Source: Derxia lacustris (GTDB taxonomy: Bacteria; Pseudomonadota; Gammaproteobacteria; Burkholderiales; Burkholderiaceae_E). Taken from it: a stretch of DNA of 64,000 nucleotides. Shown in pieces: positions 17,809 through 26,667 of this stretch. The notes beneath the pieces were generated by a model, which was given only the letters and a program-made list of their open reading frames with translations, did not search any database and was not told where the DNA came from. Every line of letters begins with the position of its first letter. Within the stretch, counting starts at the first letter, position 1. The stretch spans positions 372,001-436,000 of the forward strand of contig NZ_MUHU01000008.1 in the NCBI RefSeq assembly GCF_002105195.1, written 5' to 3'. Both the position numbers and the translations under genes were made by a program.

Positions 17809-19071
17809 TCAGGAGTAGGCCGTCGGGTCGGGCACGCGGCCGGTGGTCGCGTAGCGGCCCAGGTCGCGCAGCTTGTAGTCGACCGGGTCGTGCAGCGTGT
17901 GCACGCGGGCGTTGCGCCAGTAGCGGTCGAAGCCCAGGCGCGCCGACGTGGCGCTGGCGCCGGTGATGTCGAACAGCTGGGTGCCGATTTCGAGCGCGGC
18001 GCGGTGGGCCGTGACCTTGGCTTCGGCGACCGCCACCGCCACCTCGCCGCGATGAAGGTCGGTGACCGCGTCGGGACCGAGATCGAGCGTGGCTTGCAGC
18101 TTCTGCGCGGCCAGATCGGTCAGCACCTGCGCCGGGCGCAGCAGCACCCAGAGCTCGCCGTAGCGCTTCTGGATGAAGGGATCGTCGAGCGAGGCGGCGA
18201 CGCCCGAGGCGAACCACGGCCGGGCGCGGTCGCGGCTGTAGCCGGTCGCGGCCTCGAAGGCGCCTTCGGCAATGCCGGTGTAGAGATTGGCCATCACCAG
18301 CTGGGCGATGCAGGAGCGCAGCGTGGACCAGGGCGTGGCGGCGATGCCGGGGCGCTGGGTCACTTCGCGATGCTGGATCAGCACCTTGGCGAAATCGACC
18401 GTGCCGCTGTCGGTCTGCTTCTGGCCGAAGGCATCCCAGTCGGCATTCACGGTGATGCCGGCGCGGTGCGTGGGAAGCACGCCGATGAGGGCGGTGCCGG
18501 TCGGCTCATGCCAGGCCGAGACGGTGAGCGCATCCGAGCCGACCGAGCCCGAGCAGAAGGTCTTGCTGCCGTCGAGCACGAAGCCGTCGGCGGTCTCGAC
18601 CGCCTGCGTGCGCTTGTCGAGCGGGTTGAGCGCATTGCCCCAGAACAGGCCGTGCTCGATCGTGCGATGCAGCCACAGGCTTTGCTGGGCCGCGTCGCCG
18701 TACAAAAACAGCCCGGCGATCTGCAAATGATGAAAGCCGTAGACATGGGCCAGCGCGCTGTCGACGCGCGCGAGGCGGCGCAGCGTCGCGAAGATGGTCG
18801 GCCAGTCGCTGCCGGCGCCGCCGTATTCCACCGGCACCGACAGCGTGAGCAGGCCGCTGGCGCGGATGCGTTCGCGCTCGAGTTCGGCATGGCCGCCGCT
18901 GCGGTCGCGTTCGACGGCCGTGCGCGCGAGTTCGGCGGCAAGGCGGTCGGCGGCCACGAGCGGATCGGCCGGCGGCAGGACGCGGCCGTGGTTGGGCAGT
19001 TCGGCGGCGCTGGGGCGCGCGGCTGCGGCGCCGGTTTCGTCCGGCCGCGTGCTGGCTTGGGCCAGGGTCAT
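17809..19071 (-). CDS. SfnB/DszC-like acyl-CoA dehydrogenase-family flavoenzyme
   Basis: 420-residue acyl-CoA dehydrogenase-fold protein of the SfnB 'sulfur acquisition oxidoreductase' / DszC-like monooxygenase group. Visible are an N-terminal helical domain with LLTLSVPVEYGGAGSDWPTIF, a middle beta domain (VLDGSKTFCSGSVGSDALTVSA) and C-terminal helices ending RNARVHTLHDPVDYKLRDLG, a hallmark of this group in place of the acyl-CoA catalytic base region. Such enzymes use reduced flavin in dimethyl sulfone, sulfonate or thiophene metabolism. It lies between ssuB-type and metN-type genes with gaps of 19 and 41 nt. Reaction and substrate are inferred from family. Confidence 0.85.
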   Translation of the reverse strand: MTLAQASTRPDETGAAAARPSAAELPNHGRVLPPADPLVAADRLAAELARTAVERDRSGGHAELERERIRASGLLTLSVPVEYGGAGSDWPTIFATLRRLARVDSALAHVYGFHHLQIAGLFLYGDAAQQSLWLHRTIEHGLFWGNALNPLDKRTQAVETADGFVLDGSKTFCSGSVGSDALTVSAWHEPTGTALIGVLPTHRAGITVNADWDAFGQKQTDSGTVDFAKVLIQHREVTQRPGIAATPWSTLRSCIAQLVMANLYTGIAEGAFEAATGYSRDRARPWFASGVAASLDDPFIQKRYGELWVLLRPAQVLTDLAAQKLQATLDLGPDAVTDLHRGEVAVAVAEAKVTAHRAALEIGTQLFDITGASATSARLGFDRYWRNARVHTLHDPVDYKLRDLGRYATTGRVPDPTAYS

Positions 19072-19090
19072 GGTGCTTGTCCTCGTGGGA

Positions 19091-19825
19091 TCAGAAGGAA
19101 TGGATGGCGTGCAGCTCGGTGAGGGCTTCGGCCTTGAGTTCGGCCAGCCGCAGATCGCGGCGGTCGCGCGGATGGGGCAGCGGCACGCGCAGGTCGCGCC
19201 GCAGGCGACCGGGGTCGGCATCGAGCACGAGCACGCGGTCGCTGAGGTAGATGGCTTCGTCGAGGTCGTGCGTGACCAGCAGCAGCGCAATGCCGTGACG
19301 CCGCGCCACGCCGAGCAGCAGGTCTTGCAGCTTCATGCGGGTAAAGGCGTCGACGGCGCTGAAGGGCTCGTCGAGCAGCAGCAGGCGCGGCCGGGTGTAC
19401 AGGCCGCGCGCGATGGCGACGCGCTGAGCCTGGCCACCCGACAGCGAGCGCGGCAAGGCTTCCTCGTAGCCGGCCAGACCCACTTCGGCGAGCAGTTCGA
19501 GCGCATGGCGGTCGTGGCGACCGCTGCGGCCGGAGTCGAAGGCGACGTTGTCGGCGGCCTTGAGCCACGGGAACAGGCGCGGCTCCTGGAACACGAAGCC
19601 GATCTCGCGCGAGATGCCGGCGAGCGTGCTGCCGCCGAGCGCGAGGCGGCCGTCGTAGTCGCGGTCGAGGCCGGCGATCAGGCGCAGCAGCGTGCTCTTG
19701 CCGCAGCCGCTCGGGCCGATGAGGCTGACGATTTCGCCGGGCGCGAGCGTGAAGCGGATGGCGTCGAGCACGCGGCGCGCGCCGTAGTGCTTGGCGCGCA
19801 GGTCAACGTCGAGGAGTGCGGTCAT
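19091..19825 (-). CDS. ssuB: sulfonate/taurine-type ABC transporter ATP-binding protein (second SsuB)
   Basis: 244-residue ABC ATPase: Walker A GPSGCGKST, Q loop FVFQEPRLFPWLKAADNVAF, signature LSGGQAQRVAIARGLYTR, Walker B LLLLDEPFSAVD, switch His LVTHDLDEAI. GAGGAG lies 6 nt before the ATG. It follows the ssuC-type permease by 10 nt and the SsuA-type protein, completing an independent importer (20728 binding protein, 19836 permease, 19091 ATPase). It differs from the SsuB at 13016 in signature and length, so this is a paralogous transporter, not a recent copy. Substrate probably an aliphatic sulfonate or related sulfur compound. Confidence 0.9.
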   Translation of the reverse strand: MTALLDVDLRAKHYGARRVLDAIRFTLAPGEIVSLIGPSGCGKSTLLRLIAGLDRDYDGRLALGGSTLAGISREIGFVFQEPRLFPWLKAADNVAFDSGRSGRHDRHALELLAEVGLAGYEEALPRSLSGGQAQRVAIARGLYTRPRLLLLDEPFSAVDAFTRMKLQDLLLGVARRHGIALLLVTHDLDEAIYLSDRVLVLDADPGRLRRDLRVPLPHPRDRRDLRLAELKAEALTELHAIHSF

Positions 19826-19835
19826 GGCGGTCTCC

Positions 19836-20717
19836 TCAGTCGGCGCGGCGGTCATGGGTGTCGCGCCAGGCGAGCGCGCGGTGCTCGATGGCTTGCAGCA
19901 CCGAATCGCCGAGCTTGCCGAGCAGCGCCAGCAGCACGATGGCGGCCAGCACCACATCCACGCGGCTGGTCTCGCGGCCGTCGCTGAGCAGATAGCCGAG
20001 GCCGCGCGTCGAGGCGATGAGTTCGGCCGCGACCAGGAACATCCATGCGAGGCCGAGGCCGCCGCGCAGGCCGGTCATCACCGCCGGCAGCGACGCGGGC
20101 AGGAAGATGCGCCGCACCTGCGCGAGCCGGCCGAGGCCGGCCATGGCGCCCACTTCTACCAGCTTGCGGTCGACATCGCGGATGCCCGAGGTGACGCCGA
20201 GATAGACCGGAAAGAACGCGCCGATCGCGATCAGCGTGATCTTGGGCAGCTCGTCGATGCCGAGCCAGAGCAGCAGCAGCGGCACCCAGGCCAGACTCGG
20301 GATCGCGCGCAGCCCTTGCAGTGTGGGATCGAGCAGCGCCTCGGCGCGACGGTTGAGGCCGACCAGCGCGCCGAGCGCGAGCGCCAGCGCGCTGCCGATG
20401 GCAAAGCCCGCCAGCACCCGCACCACGCTGGCGCCGATGTGGCGCGCGAGTTCGCCGCCGCCGGCGAGTTCTGCAAGGGTTTGCAGCAGCTCGCTCGGGG
20501 CGGGCAGAAAGCGCGCTTCGATCAGGCCGGCGCGCACCGCGATTTCGACCGCCACGAGAAAGCCGACCGGCAGCAGCAGGCCAATGGCGGCGGTGCGCCA
20601 GCGGCGCGCGAACCGGGTCAGCGCAGCCACTGCGGGATGCGGCGCGGCAGGGATGCAGGCGTCGCAGGCGCCGGCCGGGCTGCGTGCGGCCTCGCCGGAA
20701 AGCGCTCGGGTGTTCAC
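19836..20717 (-). CDS. ssuC: sulfonate/taurine-type ABC transporter permease (second SsuC)
   Basis: 293-residue permease with about six TM helices after a 40-residue cytoplasmic, Cys/Pro-containing N-terminus. Family signs are LPAPSELLQTL, SVVRVLAGFAIGSALALALG, RAIPSLAWVPLLLLWLGID and a coupling loop around DRKLVEVGAMAGL. It pairs with the binding protein upstream (10 nt apart) and the ATPase downstream (10 nt). Works in the inner membrane as a homodimer importing a sulfonate or similar anion. Sequence distance from the SsuC at 21745 shows it is not a fresh duplication. Confidence 0.9.
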   Translation of the reverse strand: MNTRALSGEAARSPAGACDACIPAAPHPAVAALTRFARRWRTAAIGLLLPVGFLVAVEIAVRAGLIEARFLPAPSELLQTLAELAGGGELARHIGASVVRVLAGFAIGSALALALGALVGLNRRAEALLDPTLQGLRAIPSLAWVPLLLLWLGIDELPKITLIAIGAFFPVYLGVTSGIRDVDRKLVEVGAMAGLGRLAQVRRIFLPASLPAVMTGLRGGLGLAWMFLVAAELIASTRGLGYLLSDGRETSRVDVVLAAIVLLALLGKLGDSVLQAIEHRALAWRDTHDRRAD

Positions 20718-20727
20718 GGCCGCGGCC

Positions 20728-21717
20728 TCAGCCGACCTTGGCCGGCGCGGCGATCAGCGGCTTGGCGAAGCCGGTGTCGATCAGCGCGGCGACGGTCTTG
20801 TCGAGGTCGGTGCCGGGCTTGACCAGCGCTTCCTCGCGCAGGATGGGCGCGGCGGCGCGCAGCGCATTCACATGCTCGGCCGACGGCAGCGGATTGCTGA
20901 AATCGGTGCGCAGCTTGACCTGCAACAGCGCGACCGGAACGCTGACCCTGGCCTCTTCGGCCAGGATGCGCGCCGCTTCATCGAGGTGGGCGAGCGTCCA
21001 GGCGCGCGCCTTTTCATAGGCGGTGATGACCTTGCCGACCACCGCCGGATGCTCGGCAAGGAAGGCTTCGCGCGCGCTCAGGAAGTTGTAGGTGTTGTAG
21101 CCGACATTGCGGTACAGGAAGCGCGAGCCGGCATCGAGCTCGCTCGCGGCCATGTGCGGATCGAGCCCGGCCCAGGCGTCGACCTTGCCCTGTTCGAGCG
21201 CGGCGCGGCCATCGGGATGTTGCAGATGAACGATCTCGACCTCGCCCTTCGGCAGCTTGAATTCGCGCAGGCTGCGCAGCAGGAACAGATAGGGATCGGT
21301 GCCCTTGGTGGCGGCGACCTTCTTGCCGCGCAGCTCGGCCACGGTCTTGATCGGCGAGTCCTTGGCCACCAGCAGGCCGGTCCATTCGGGCCGCGAGCCG
21401 ACGTAGACGGTGCGGATCGGATTGCCGTTGGCCTTGGCCAGCAGCGCGGCCAGACCGGCGCTGGAGCCCAGGTCGATGCTGTTGCCGCCGAGGTATTCGA
21501 GCGCGCGGTTGCTGCCGGCGCTGAACACCCATTTCACCTTGGTGCCGTCGGCCTTCAGCGCGTCTTCGAGCCAGCCGAAGCGCTTGAGCACGAGGCTGAG
21601 CGGCGAGTAGTAGGCGTAGTCGAGCCGCAGTTCTTCGAGGCCGGCGGCGCGTGCCGCCGGGACGGTGGAGGCCAGCGCAAGGGCGCCGGCGCCCTTGAGG
21701 AGTTCGCGTCGTTTCAT
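20728..21717 (-). CDS. ssuA: aliphatic sulfonate ABC substrate-binding protein (third SsuA)
   Basis: 329-residue periplasmic binding protein with an N-terminal export signal that begins KRRELLKG and so resembles a twin-arginine signal, cleaved near ARA (residue 24). The body is of the SsuA/TauA/NMT1 type (YYSPLSLVLKRFGWLEDAL; GSNRALEYLGGNSIDLGSSAGLAALLAKANG; WAGLDPHMAASELDAGSRF). It belongs to the second transporter with the permease and ATPase just downstream and diverges clearly from the tandem SsuA pair at 23998-25936. Ligand unknown; a sulfonate is likely from context. Confidence 0.9.
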   Translation of the reverse strand: MKRRELLKGAGALALASTVPAARAAGLEELRLDYAYYSPLSLVLKRFGWLEDALKADGTKVKWVFSAGSNRALEYLGGNSIDLGSSAGLAALLAKANGNPIRTVYVGSRPEWTGLLVAKDSPIKTVAELRGKKVAATKGTDPYLFLLRSLREFKLPKGEVEIVHLQHPDGRAALEQGKVDAWAGLDPHMAASELDAGSRFLYRNVGYNTYNFLSAREAFLAEHPAVVGKVITAYEKARAWTLAHLDEAARILAEEARVSVPVALLQVKLRTDFSNPLPSAEHVNALRAAAPILREEALVKPGTDLDKTVAALIDTGFAKPLIAAPAKVG

Positions 21718-21744
21718 GTTTTTCTTTGTATGGAGGAAGGACGT

Positions 21745-22734
21745 TCAGGCGCTGCGGTAGTTCGGGTTCCAGCGCAGCAGCCGGCGTTCGAGCAGCCGGG
21801 CGACCAGGTCGGCGAGCTTGCCGAGCAGCGCGTAGAGCAGGATCCCGACGAGCACCACATCGGTCTGCAGGAACTCGCGCGCATTCATCGTCATGTAGCC
21901 GATGCCGGCCTGCGCCGAGATGGTCTCGGCGACGATCAGGATCACCCACATCAGCCCGAGCGAGAAGCGCACGCCCACGAGGATGCTGGGCAGCGCGCCC
22001 GGCAGGATCACCTCGCGGTACAGCGCCCAGCCGCTCACGCCATAGCTGCGCGCCATCTCGATCAGTTGCGGATCGACCGAGCGGATGCCGTGGAAGGTGT
22101 TGGCGTAGATCGGGAAGAACACGCCGAGCGACACCAGGAACAGCTTGGCGCCCTCGTCGATGCCGAACCACAGGATCACCAGCGGAATCAGCGCCAGCGG
22201 CGGGATGTTGCGAATCATCTGGATGCTGGTGTCGAGCAGCGTCTCGGCGCTGCGGATCGAGCCCGTCAGCAGCCCGAGCGCCAGCCCGATGCCGCCGCCG
22301 ACCGCAAAGCCGCTCAGCGCGCGCAGCGTGCTGGTGCCCACATGGCGCCAGAGCTCACCGGTAAAGGCCAGATCCCAGGCCGCCGTGACCACCGCCAGCG
22401 GCGCCGGCAACACGCGCGACGACAGCCAGCCGGTCTGCGCCGCGATCTGCCACAGCACGATGAGCAGCGCCGGCACGATCCACGGCTTGAGCGCGACCAG
22501 CCGCCGGCCGAGTGCGCGCGCGGCATCGACGATCAGGTCGCCGCCGCCGGCATCGGCCAGCGGCAGCGCCAGACCGGCATCGGCCAGCTCGATGGCGGGT
22601 GTCACGGCCGGCCGCGCGCCGGAACGCGCTGCCTCCGCAACGCCGTCCGCCGGGCGAGCGGCCACCCCGCCCGGCGCAGCGCCGAACGTGGCCGCCGCCT
22701 CTGCCTGCGGTTTGGTGGCGAATGCAGAACTCAT
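21745..22734 (-). CDS. ssuC: aliphatic sulfonate ABC transporter permease (SsuC)
   Basis: 329-residue inner-membrane permease: an unusual Ala/Pro/Gly-rich N-terminal extension of about 80 residues precedes the first TM helix, then a typical SsuC body (VLPAPLAVVTAAWDLA; GTSTLRALSGFAVGGGIGLAL; MIRNIPPLALIPLVILWFGI; VDPQLIEMARSYGVS). Canonical SsuC is about 260 residues, so the extension is an oddity of this strain. It starts 3 nt after ssuD, matching the ssuD-ssuC order of known ssu operons; the usual partner ssuB is displaced to 13016. Confidence 0.92.
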   Translation of the reverse strand: MSSAFATKPQAEAAATFGAAPGGVAARPADGVAEAARSGARPAVTPAIELADAGLALPLADAGGGDLIVDAARALGRRLVALKPWIVPALLIVLWQIAAQTGWLSSRVLPAPLAVVTAAWDLAFTGELWRHVGTSTLRALSGFAVGGGIGLALGLLTGSIRSAETLLDTSIQMIRNIPPLALIPLVILWFGIDEGAKLFLVSLGVFFPIYANTFHGIRSVDPQLIEMARSYGVSGWALYREVILPGALPSILVGVRFSLGLMWVILIVAETISAQAGIGYMTMNAREFLQTDVVLVGILLYALLGKLADLVARLLERRLLRWNPNYRSA

Positions 22735-22737
22735 CGC

Positions 22738-23922
22738 TCAGCCCGCCGAGACGAGGCGTTCGTTGGCGGCCGGCACGATGTTGTTCGCGACGATTTCGCC
22801 AAACGGGCCGGTCAGCGAGCCGCCGCGCGGTGCGTCGAGCGTGTTGCCCTTGAAGCCGAGCACCGGGAACAGCAGCTCGGCGGTGCGGCGCGCTTCTTCC
22901 AGATGCGGATAGCCCGAGAGGATGAAGCTGTCGAGCCCGAGCGCCTCGTATTCGCGGATGCGCTCGGCCACCTGTTCGGCCGAGCCGACCAGCGCCGTGC
23001 CCGCGCCACCGCGCACCAGACCGACGCCGGCCCACAGGTTGGGGCTGATTTCCAGGTCGGCGCGGGTGCGGCCCTTGCCGCCCTTGTGCAGCTCGGCCAT
23101 GCGCTGCTGACCGACCGAATCCATCTTGGCGAAGGCGGCCTGCGCGGCGGCGACCGTCTTGTCGTCGAGCTTGCTGATGAGGCGTTCGGCGTCGGCCCAG
23201 GCTTCGGCTTCGGTCTCGCGCACGATCACATGCAGGCGGATGCCGAAGCGCACCGTGCGGCCATGCTTGGCGGCGGCGGCGCGCACCGCGGCGACCTTCT
23301 CGGCGACGGCGGCGGGCGGCTCGCCCCAGGTCAGGTAGAGCTCGGTCTGCTCGGCGGCCAGATCGATGGCGGCCGGCGACGAGCCGCCGAAGTAGACCGG
23401 CGGATGCGGCTGCTGGATCGGCGGATAGAGCACCTTGGCGTTCTTCACCTTGATGTGCTTGCCCTCGTAGCTGAACGATTCGCCGGTATGGCTGCGGGTC
23501 AGGATTTCGCGCCACACATGGATGAACTCGGCGCTGGCTTCATAGCGCTCGGCATGGTTGAGGAACAGGCCATCGCCTTCCAGCTCGGCGGTATCGCCGC
23601 CCGTGACCAGATTGACCAGCGCGCGGCCGCCCGAGAGCCGGTCGAAGGTCGCGGCCATGCGCGCGCCCAGCGTCGGCGTCATCAGGCCGGGGCGCAGCGC
23701 CACCAGGAACTTGAGCTGGCGCGTGGCGCCGATCAGGCTCGATGCGGCGACCCACGGGTCTTCGCAGCTCTTGCCGGTGGGGATGAGCACGCCGGTATAG
23801 CCGGCGGTATCGGCGGCGATGGCCACCTGGCGGAAGTAGTCGAAGTCGGCGACGCGCGCGCCTTCGCTGGTGCCGAGGTAGCGGCTGTCGCCGTGGGTCG
23901 GGATGAACCAGAAGATGTTCAT
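22738..23922 (-). CDS. ssuD: FMNH2-dependent alkanesulfonate monooxygenase
   Basis: 394-residue luciferase-like enzyme that oxidatively desulfonates alkanesulfonates to aldehyde and sulfite with FMNH2 from SsuE. The N-terminus ([20 protein letters not shown]), [55 protein letters not shown] and [14 protein letters not shown] are diagnostic of SsuD, and length fits (about 380). It is the core enzyme of the operon, between the SsuA pair and SsuC. Cytoplasmic. The released sulfite feeds cysteine synthesis. Confidence 0.96.
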   Translation of the reverse strand: MNIFWFIPTHGDSRYLGTSEGARVADFDYFRQVAIAADTAGYTGVLIPTGKSCEDPWVAASSLIGATRQLKFLVALRPGLMTPTLGARMAATFDRLSGGRALVNLVTGGDTAELEGDGLFLNHAERYEASAEFIHVWREILTRSHTGESFSYEGKHIKVKNAKVLYPPIQQPHPPVYFGGSSPAAIDLAAEQTELYLTWGEPPAAVAEKVAAVRAAAAKHGRTVRFGIRLHVIVRETEAEAWADAERLISKLDDKTVAAAQAAFAKMDSVGQQRMAELHKGGKGRTRADLEISPNLWAGVGLVRGGAGTALVGSAEQVAERIREYEALGLDSFILSGYPHLEEARRTAELLFPVLGFKGNTLDAPRGGSLTGPFGEIVANNIVPAANERLVSAG

Positions 23923-23997
23923 GGTCGGTGCTCGCTTGAAATGAATGGCGGATGGGAAGCGCGGCGGTCTGTGCCGCCGTCGCGTTGGGTACTTGCG

Positions 23998-24975
23998 TCA
24001 GACGGCGCGGGTCGGCTTCCAGACGATGTCGGCGACCTGCACCCGGCGCGGGATCAGGCCCAGTTCGGCGAAGGCGTCGGCCACGCGCTGCTGATCGGCG
24101 ATCAGCTCGGGCGGTACCGGCTTCACCGGCGCCGGCGGCCGGCGTTCGAGAAAGCGGAAGGTGGTGGCAAGCGCGAGGCCGGTGTAGTCGGCCACCAGCA
24201 GCGCGGCCTCCTTGCGGTTGGCCTGCACCCAGGCGTCGGCGCGGCTGAGTTCATCGAGCAGCACGGAAATCGTGCGCGGATTGCGCTGCACGAAGCCGCT
24301 CGACGACAGGTAGAAGCTGTTGTTGTTCGACAGCCCTTCGCCGGTGTGCAGTACGCGCGGCAGTGCCTGCGGCGGCGATTCGAGTTCGGCGGCCGCGTAG
24401 TACGGGTCCCAGATCGCCCAGGCATCGACCGAGCCGCGCTCGAAGGCGGCGCGCGCCTCGGCCGGCGGCAGCCAGATCGGTTCGATGTCGGTCCAGGCCA
24501 GACCGGCCTGCTTGACCGCGCGCAGCGTGAGGTAGTGCGCGCTCGATCCCTTTTGCAGCGCGATGCGGCGGCCCTTGAGATCGGCCAGCGTTTGCAGCGG
24601 CGAATCGCTGCGCACCAGGATCGCCGAGGCCTTGGGCTTGGGCGGCTCGGCGCCGACGTACACCACGTCCTTGCCGGCGGCCTGGGCGAAGACCGGCGGC
24701 GCATCGCCGGTCATGCCCAGGTCGACGCTGCCGACCGACAGCGCCTCGAGCAGCTGCGGTCCGGCCGGGAATTCGTTCCAGCCGATCTTCACGCCCGGAA
24801 AGCGCTGCTCCAGCAGCTTGCGCTGGCGCAGCACCACGAAATGCACCGAGCTTTTCTGGAAGCCGATGCGGATCTGCTCGGGCGCGTTGTCGGCGGCGAG
24901 CGTCGGCAGGCTGCGCGCCGCAAGACCGGCGCCGGCAAGCGCGACGAGTTGGCGATGGAACTGGCGGCGGTCCAT
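23998..24975 (-). CDS. ssuA: aliphatic sulfonate ABC substrate-binding protein (second SsuA of a tandem pair)
   Basis: 325-residue periplasmic binding protein with an N-terminal signal starting MDRRQFHRQLVAL, suggestive of a twin-arginine substrate. Body: IRIGFQKSSVHFVVLRQRKLL, WNEFPAGPQLLEALSVGSVD, GSSAHYLTLRAVKQAGL, AFERGSVDAWAIWDPYYAA. It parallels the adjacent gene at 24983 line by line (for example FPAGPQMLEAL and AFERGAVDAWAIWDPF), so the two are tandem duplicates that diverged. Start ATG 24975, 7 nt after the upstream stop. They probably widen the range of sulfonates delivered to one SsuC-SsuB. Confidence 0.9.
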   Translation of the reverse strand: MDRRQFHRQLVALAGAGLAARSLPTLAADNAPEQIRIGFQKSSVHFVVLRQRKLLEQRFPGVKIGWNEFPAGPQLLEALSVGSVDLGMTGDAPPVFAQAAGKDVVYVGAEPPKPKASAILVRSDSPLQTLADLKGRRIALQKGSSAHYLTLRAVKQAGLAWTDIEPIWLPPAEARAAFERGSVDAWAIWDPYYAAAELESPPQALPRVLHTGEGLSNNNSFYLSSSGFVQRNPRTISVLLDELSRADAWVQANRKEAALLVADYTGLALATTFRFLERRPPAPVKPVPPELIADQQRVADAFAELGLIPRRVQVADIVWKPTRAV

Positions 24976-24982
24976 GGCGGGC

Positions 24983-25936
24983 TCAGCGGGCCGGCTTCCA
25001 CACCACGTCGGCGATGCGGATGGGTTTGGGAATGAGCTTGAGCGCGGCAAAGGTGTCGGCGATGGCCTGCTGCTCGGTGGCGACGACCGGCGTCAGCGGC
25101 ACGATGCCGTAGCTGTAGCGGCTGGCCGACAGCTCAAGCGTCGGCACGTCGAGGCCGGTGAGCGGTTGCAGCAGCGCGACCACGTCCTTCGGATTCTTGT
25201 CGGCCCAGACATCGAGCTTGACCAGCTCGTCGAGCACGGCGCGCAGCACCGCCGGCTCGCGTTCGGCATAGCCGCGCGACGACAGGAAGAACTGGTGGTT
25301 CGAGACGATGCCCGTGCCGTCGGCCAGCACGCGCGCGCCGAGCTGCTTCTCGGCGGCGGCCAGGAACGGGTCCCAGATCGCCCAGGCATCGACCGCGCCG
25401 CGCTCGAAGGCGGCGCGCGCATCGGCCGGCGGCAGGAACACCGGCTGGATGTCGGCATAGGCGACGCCGGCCTTTTCAAGTGCCTTGACCAGCAGGTAGT
25501 GCACGTTCGAGCCCTTGTTGAGCGCGACCCGCTTGCCCTTCAGCTCGCTCACGCTCTTCAGCGGCGAATCCTTCGGCACGACGATCGCCTCGCCCTTGGG
25601 CGCGGCCGGCTGGTTGCCGACATAGAGCAGATCGGCGCCGGCGGCCTGGGCAAAGATCGGCGGCGCCTCGCCCACGTTGCCGAAGTCGATCGAGCCGACA
25701 TTGAGCGCTTCGAGCATCTGCGGGCCGGCCGGGAATTCGGCCCAGGTCACCTTCACGCCCTGGGGCGCGAGCGCGGTTTCGAGCGTGCCGCGCGCCTTGA
25801 GCAGGCTTAGCGTGCCGTACTTCTGGAAGCCGACGCGCAGCGTGCCGGCGGCAAAGGCGGCGCGCTGCGGCAGGGCGGCGGACAGGCCGGCCGCGATGGC
25901 GGCGGCGAGCAGGTTGCGGCGGGTCGGGGAAGTCAT
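24983..25936 (-). CDS. ssuA: aliphatic sulfonate ABC substrate-binding protein (first SsuA)
   Basis: 317-residue periplasmic binding protein with signal peptide (about 1-30; TRRNLLAAA resembles a twin-arginine signal). Body: LRVGFQKYGTLSLLKARGTLE, AEFPAGPQMLEALNVGSID, GNVGEAPPIFAQAAGADLLYVG, LNKGSNVHYLLVKALEKAGV, all SsuA-like. It is the second gene of the operon after ssuE (41 nt), the normal place of ssuA, and is followed by its duplicate. Delivers sulfonates to SsuC/SsuB. Confidence 0.93.
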   Translation of the reverse strand: MTSPTRRNLLAAAIAAGLSAALPQRAAFAAGTLRVGFQKYGTLSLLKARGTLETALAPQGVKVTWAEFPAGPQMLEALNVGSIDFGNVGEAPPIFAQAAGADLLYVGNQPAAPKGEAIVVPKDSPLKSVSELKGKRVALNKGSNVHYLLVKALEKAGVAYADIQPVFLPPADARAAFERGAVDAWAIWDPFLAAAEKQLGARVLADGTGIVSNHQFFLSSRGYAEREPAVLRAVLDELVKLDVWADKNPKDVVALLQPLTGLDVPTLELSASRYSYGIVPLTPVVATEQQAIADTFAALKLIPKPIRIADVVWKPAR

Positions 25937-25977
25937 CGCGTCAATGCTTTCTTGTTGGTCTGGATGGAGCGGAGCGA

Positions 25978-26565
25978 TCAGGCGGCGGCCGACAGTTCGA
26001 CCGGCGTGGCGGCGGCGCGGCGCTGGCGCGTGGCGCGGGCCCAGTCGAGGGCTTCGAGCAGCAGGTTTGCGGAGTCTTCGAGCCGGGCGGCGATCTCGGC
26101 GTCGGGCTCGTAGCCGCCGTCGTTGCGCTTGCCGATCTGGGCATCGGAGGCATAGACGCTGCCGACGATCCAGCGCGCGCCGAGCGCGGTCAGCACCGGC
26201 TTGATGGCGTAGTCGATGGCGAGCAGATGGGCCGGCGAGCCGCCGGTGGCGATCGGCAGCACGACCTTGTCCCTGAGACCGTCCTGCGGCAGCAGGTCGA
26301 GCAGGCTCTTGAGCAGGCCGGTGTACGAGGCCTTGTAGATCGGCGTGGCGATCACGACGGCATTGGCGCGGGCCACGCGGCCGAGGGCGGCGGCGATCGG
26401 CGGCGCTTCGAATTCGAGGCCGAGCAGGGCGTCGGGCGGCAGTTCGCGGGCGCGCACATCCTCGACGATGGCGCCGTGCGCGACGACGTGGTTGCGCACC
26501 ACATCGAGCAGCGCATTGGACCGCGAGCGAGCCTGGGGGCTACCGGAAATGAAGGCGATGGGCAT
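25978..26565 (-). CDS. ssuE: NAD(P)H-dependent FMN reductase
   Basis: 195-residue flavodoxin-fold FMN reductase that supplies FMNH2 to SsuD (and probably to the DszA-type and SfnB-like enzymes of the operon). FMN-phosphate loop SGSPQARSRSNALL near the N-terminus, ATPIYKASYTGLLKSLLDLL, LPIATGGSPAHLLAIDYAIKP and GARWIVGSVYASD are SsuE signatures; length matches (about 191). First gene of the organosulfur operon; the 222 bp upstream hold four inverted repeats likely used for control. Start ATG 26565 with AGGA 9 nt before it. Confidence 0.95.
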   Translation of the reverse strand: MPIAFISGSPQARSRSNALLDVVRNHVVAHGAIVEDVRARELPPDALLGLEFEAPPIAAALGRVARANAVVIATPIYKASYTGLLKSLLDLLPQDGLRDKVVLPIATGGSPAHLLAIDYAIKPVLTALGARWIVGSVYASDAQIGKRNDGGYEPDAEIAARLEDSANLLLEALDWARATRQRRAAATPVELSAAA

Positions 26566-26578
26566 GACGCGGAGTCCT

Positions 26579-26601
26579 GTTGCAGTGGGGTGGGCTGCAA
26601 C
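26579..26601 (-). promoter_or_regulatory. inverted repeat in the ssuE leader
   Basis: GTTGCAG-N9-CTGCAAC is a perfect 7-bp dyad only 14-36 nt before the ssuE ATG. The size and T...A ends are in the range of LysR-type (CysB/SsuR-like) half-sites, but no regulator gene adjoins; a repressor or RNA-hairpin role is equally possible. Confidence 0.5.
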
Positions 26602-26640
26602 TTAAGGACGCCCGCTTATGCGCGGAACGATGTGTAAGGC

Positions 26641-26665
26641 ATGACTTGATGACCTGAAGTCATCA
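26641..26665 (-). promoter_or_regulatory. overlapping inverted repeats upstream of ssuE
   Basis: Two perfect dyads overlap: ATGACTT-N9-AAGTCAT (26641-26663) and TGATGACctgaaGTCATCA (26647-26665). They lie 76-100 nt upstream of the ssuE ATG, in a suitable place for an operator or activator site of the sulfur operon. The binding protein is not identifiable from the window. Confidence 0.6.
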
Positions 26666-26667
26666 GT

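Noticed and set aside
20236..25035. A 1599-codon open frame on the plus strand across the sulfonate genes
   Set aside because: It covers four or more well-supported minus-strand genes, and the product is low-complexity Arg/Gln/Gly-rich sequence; a GC shadow.
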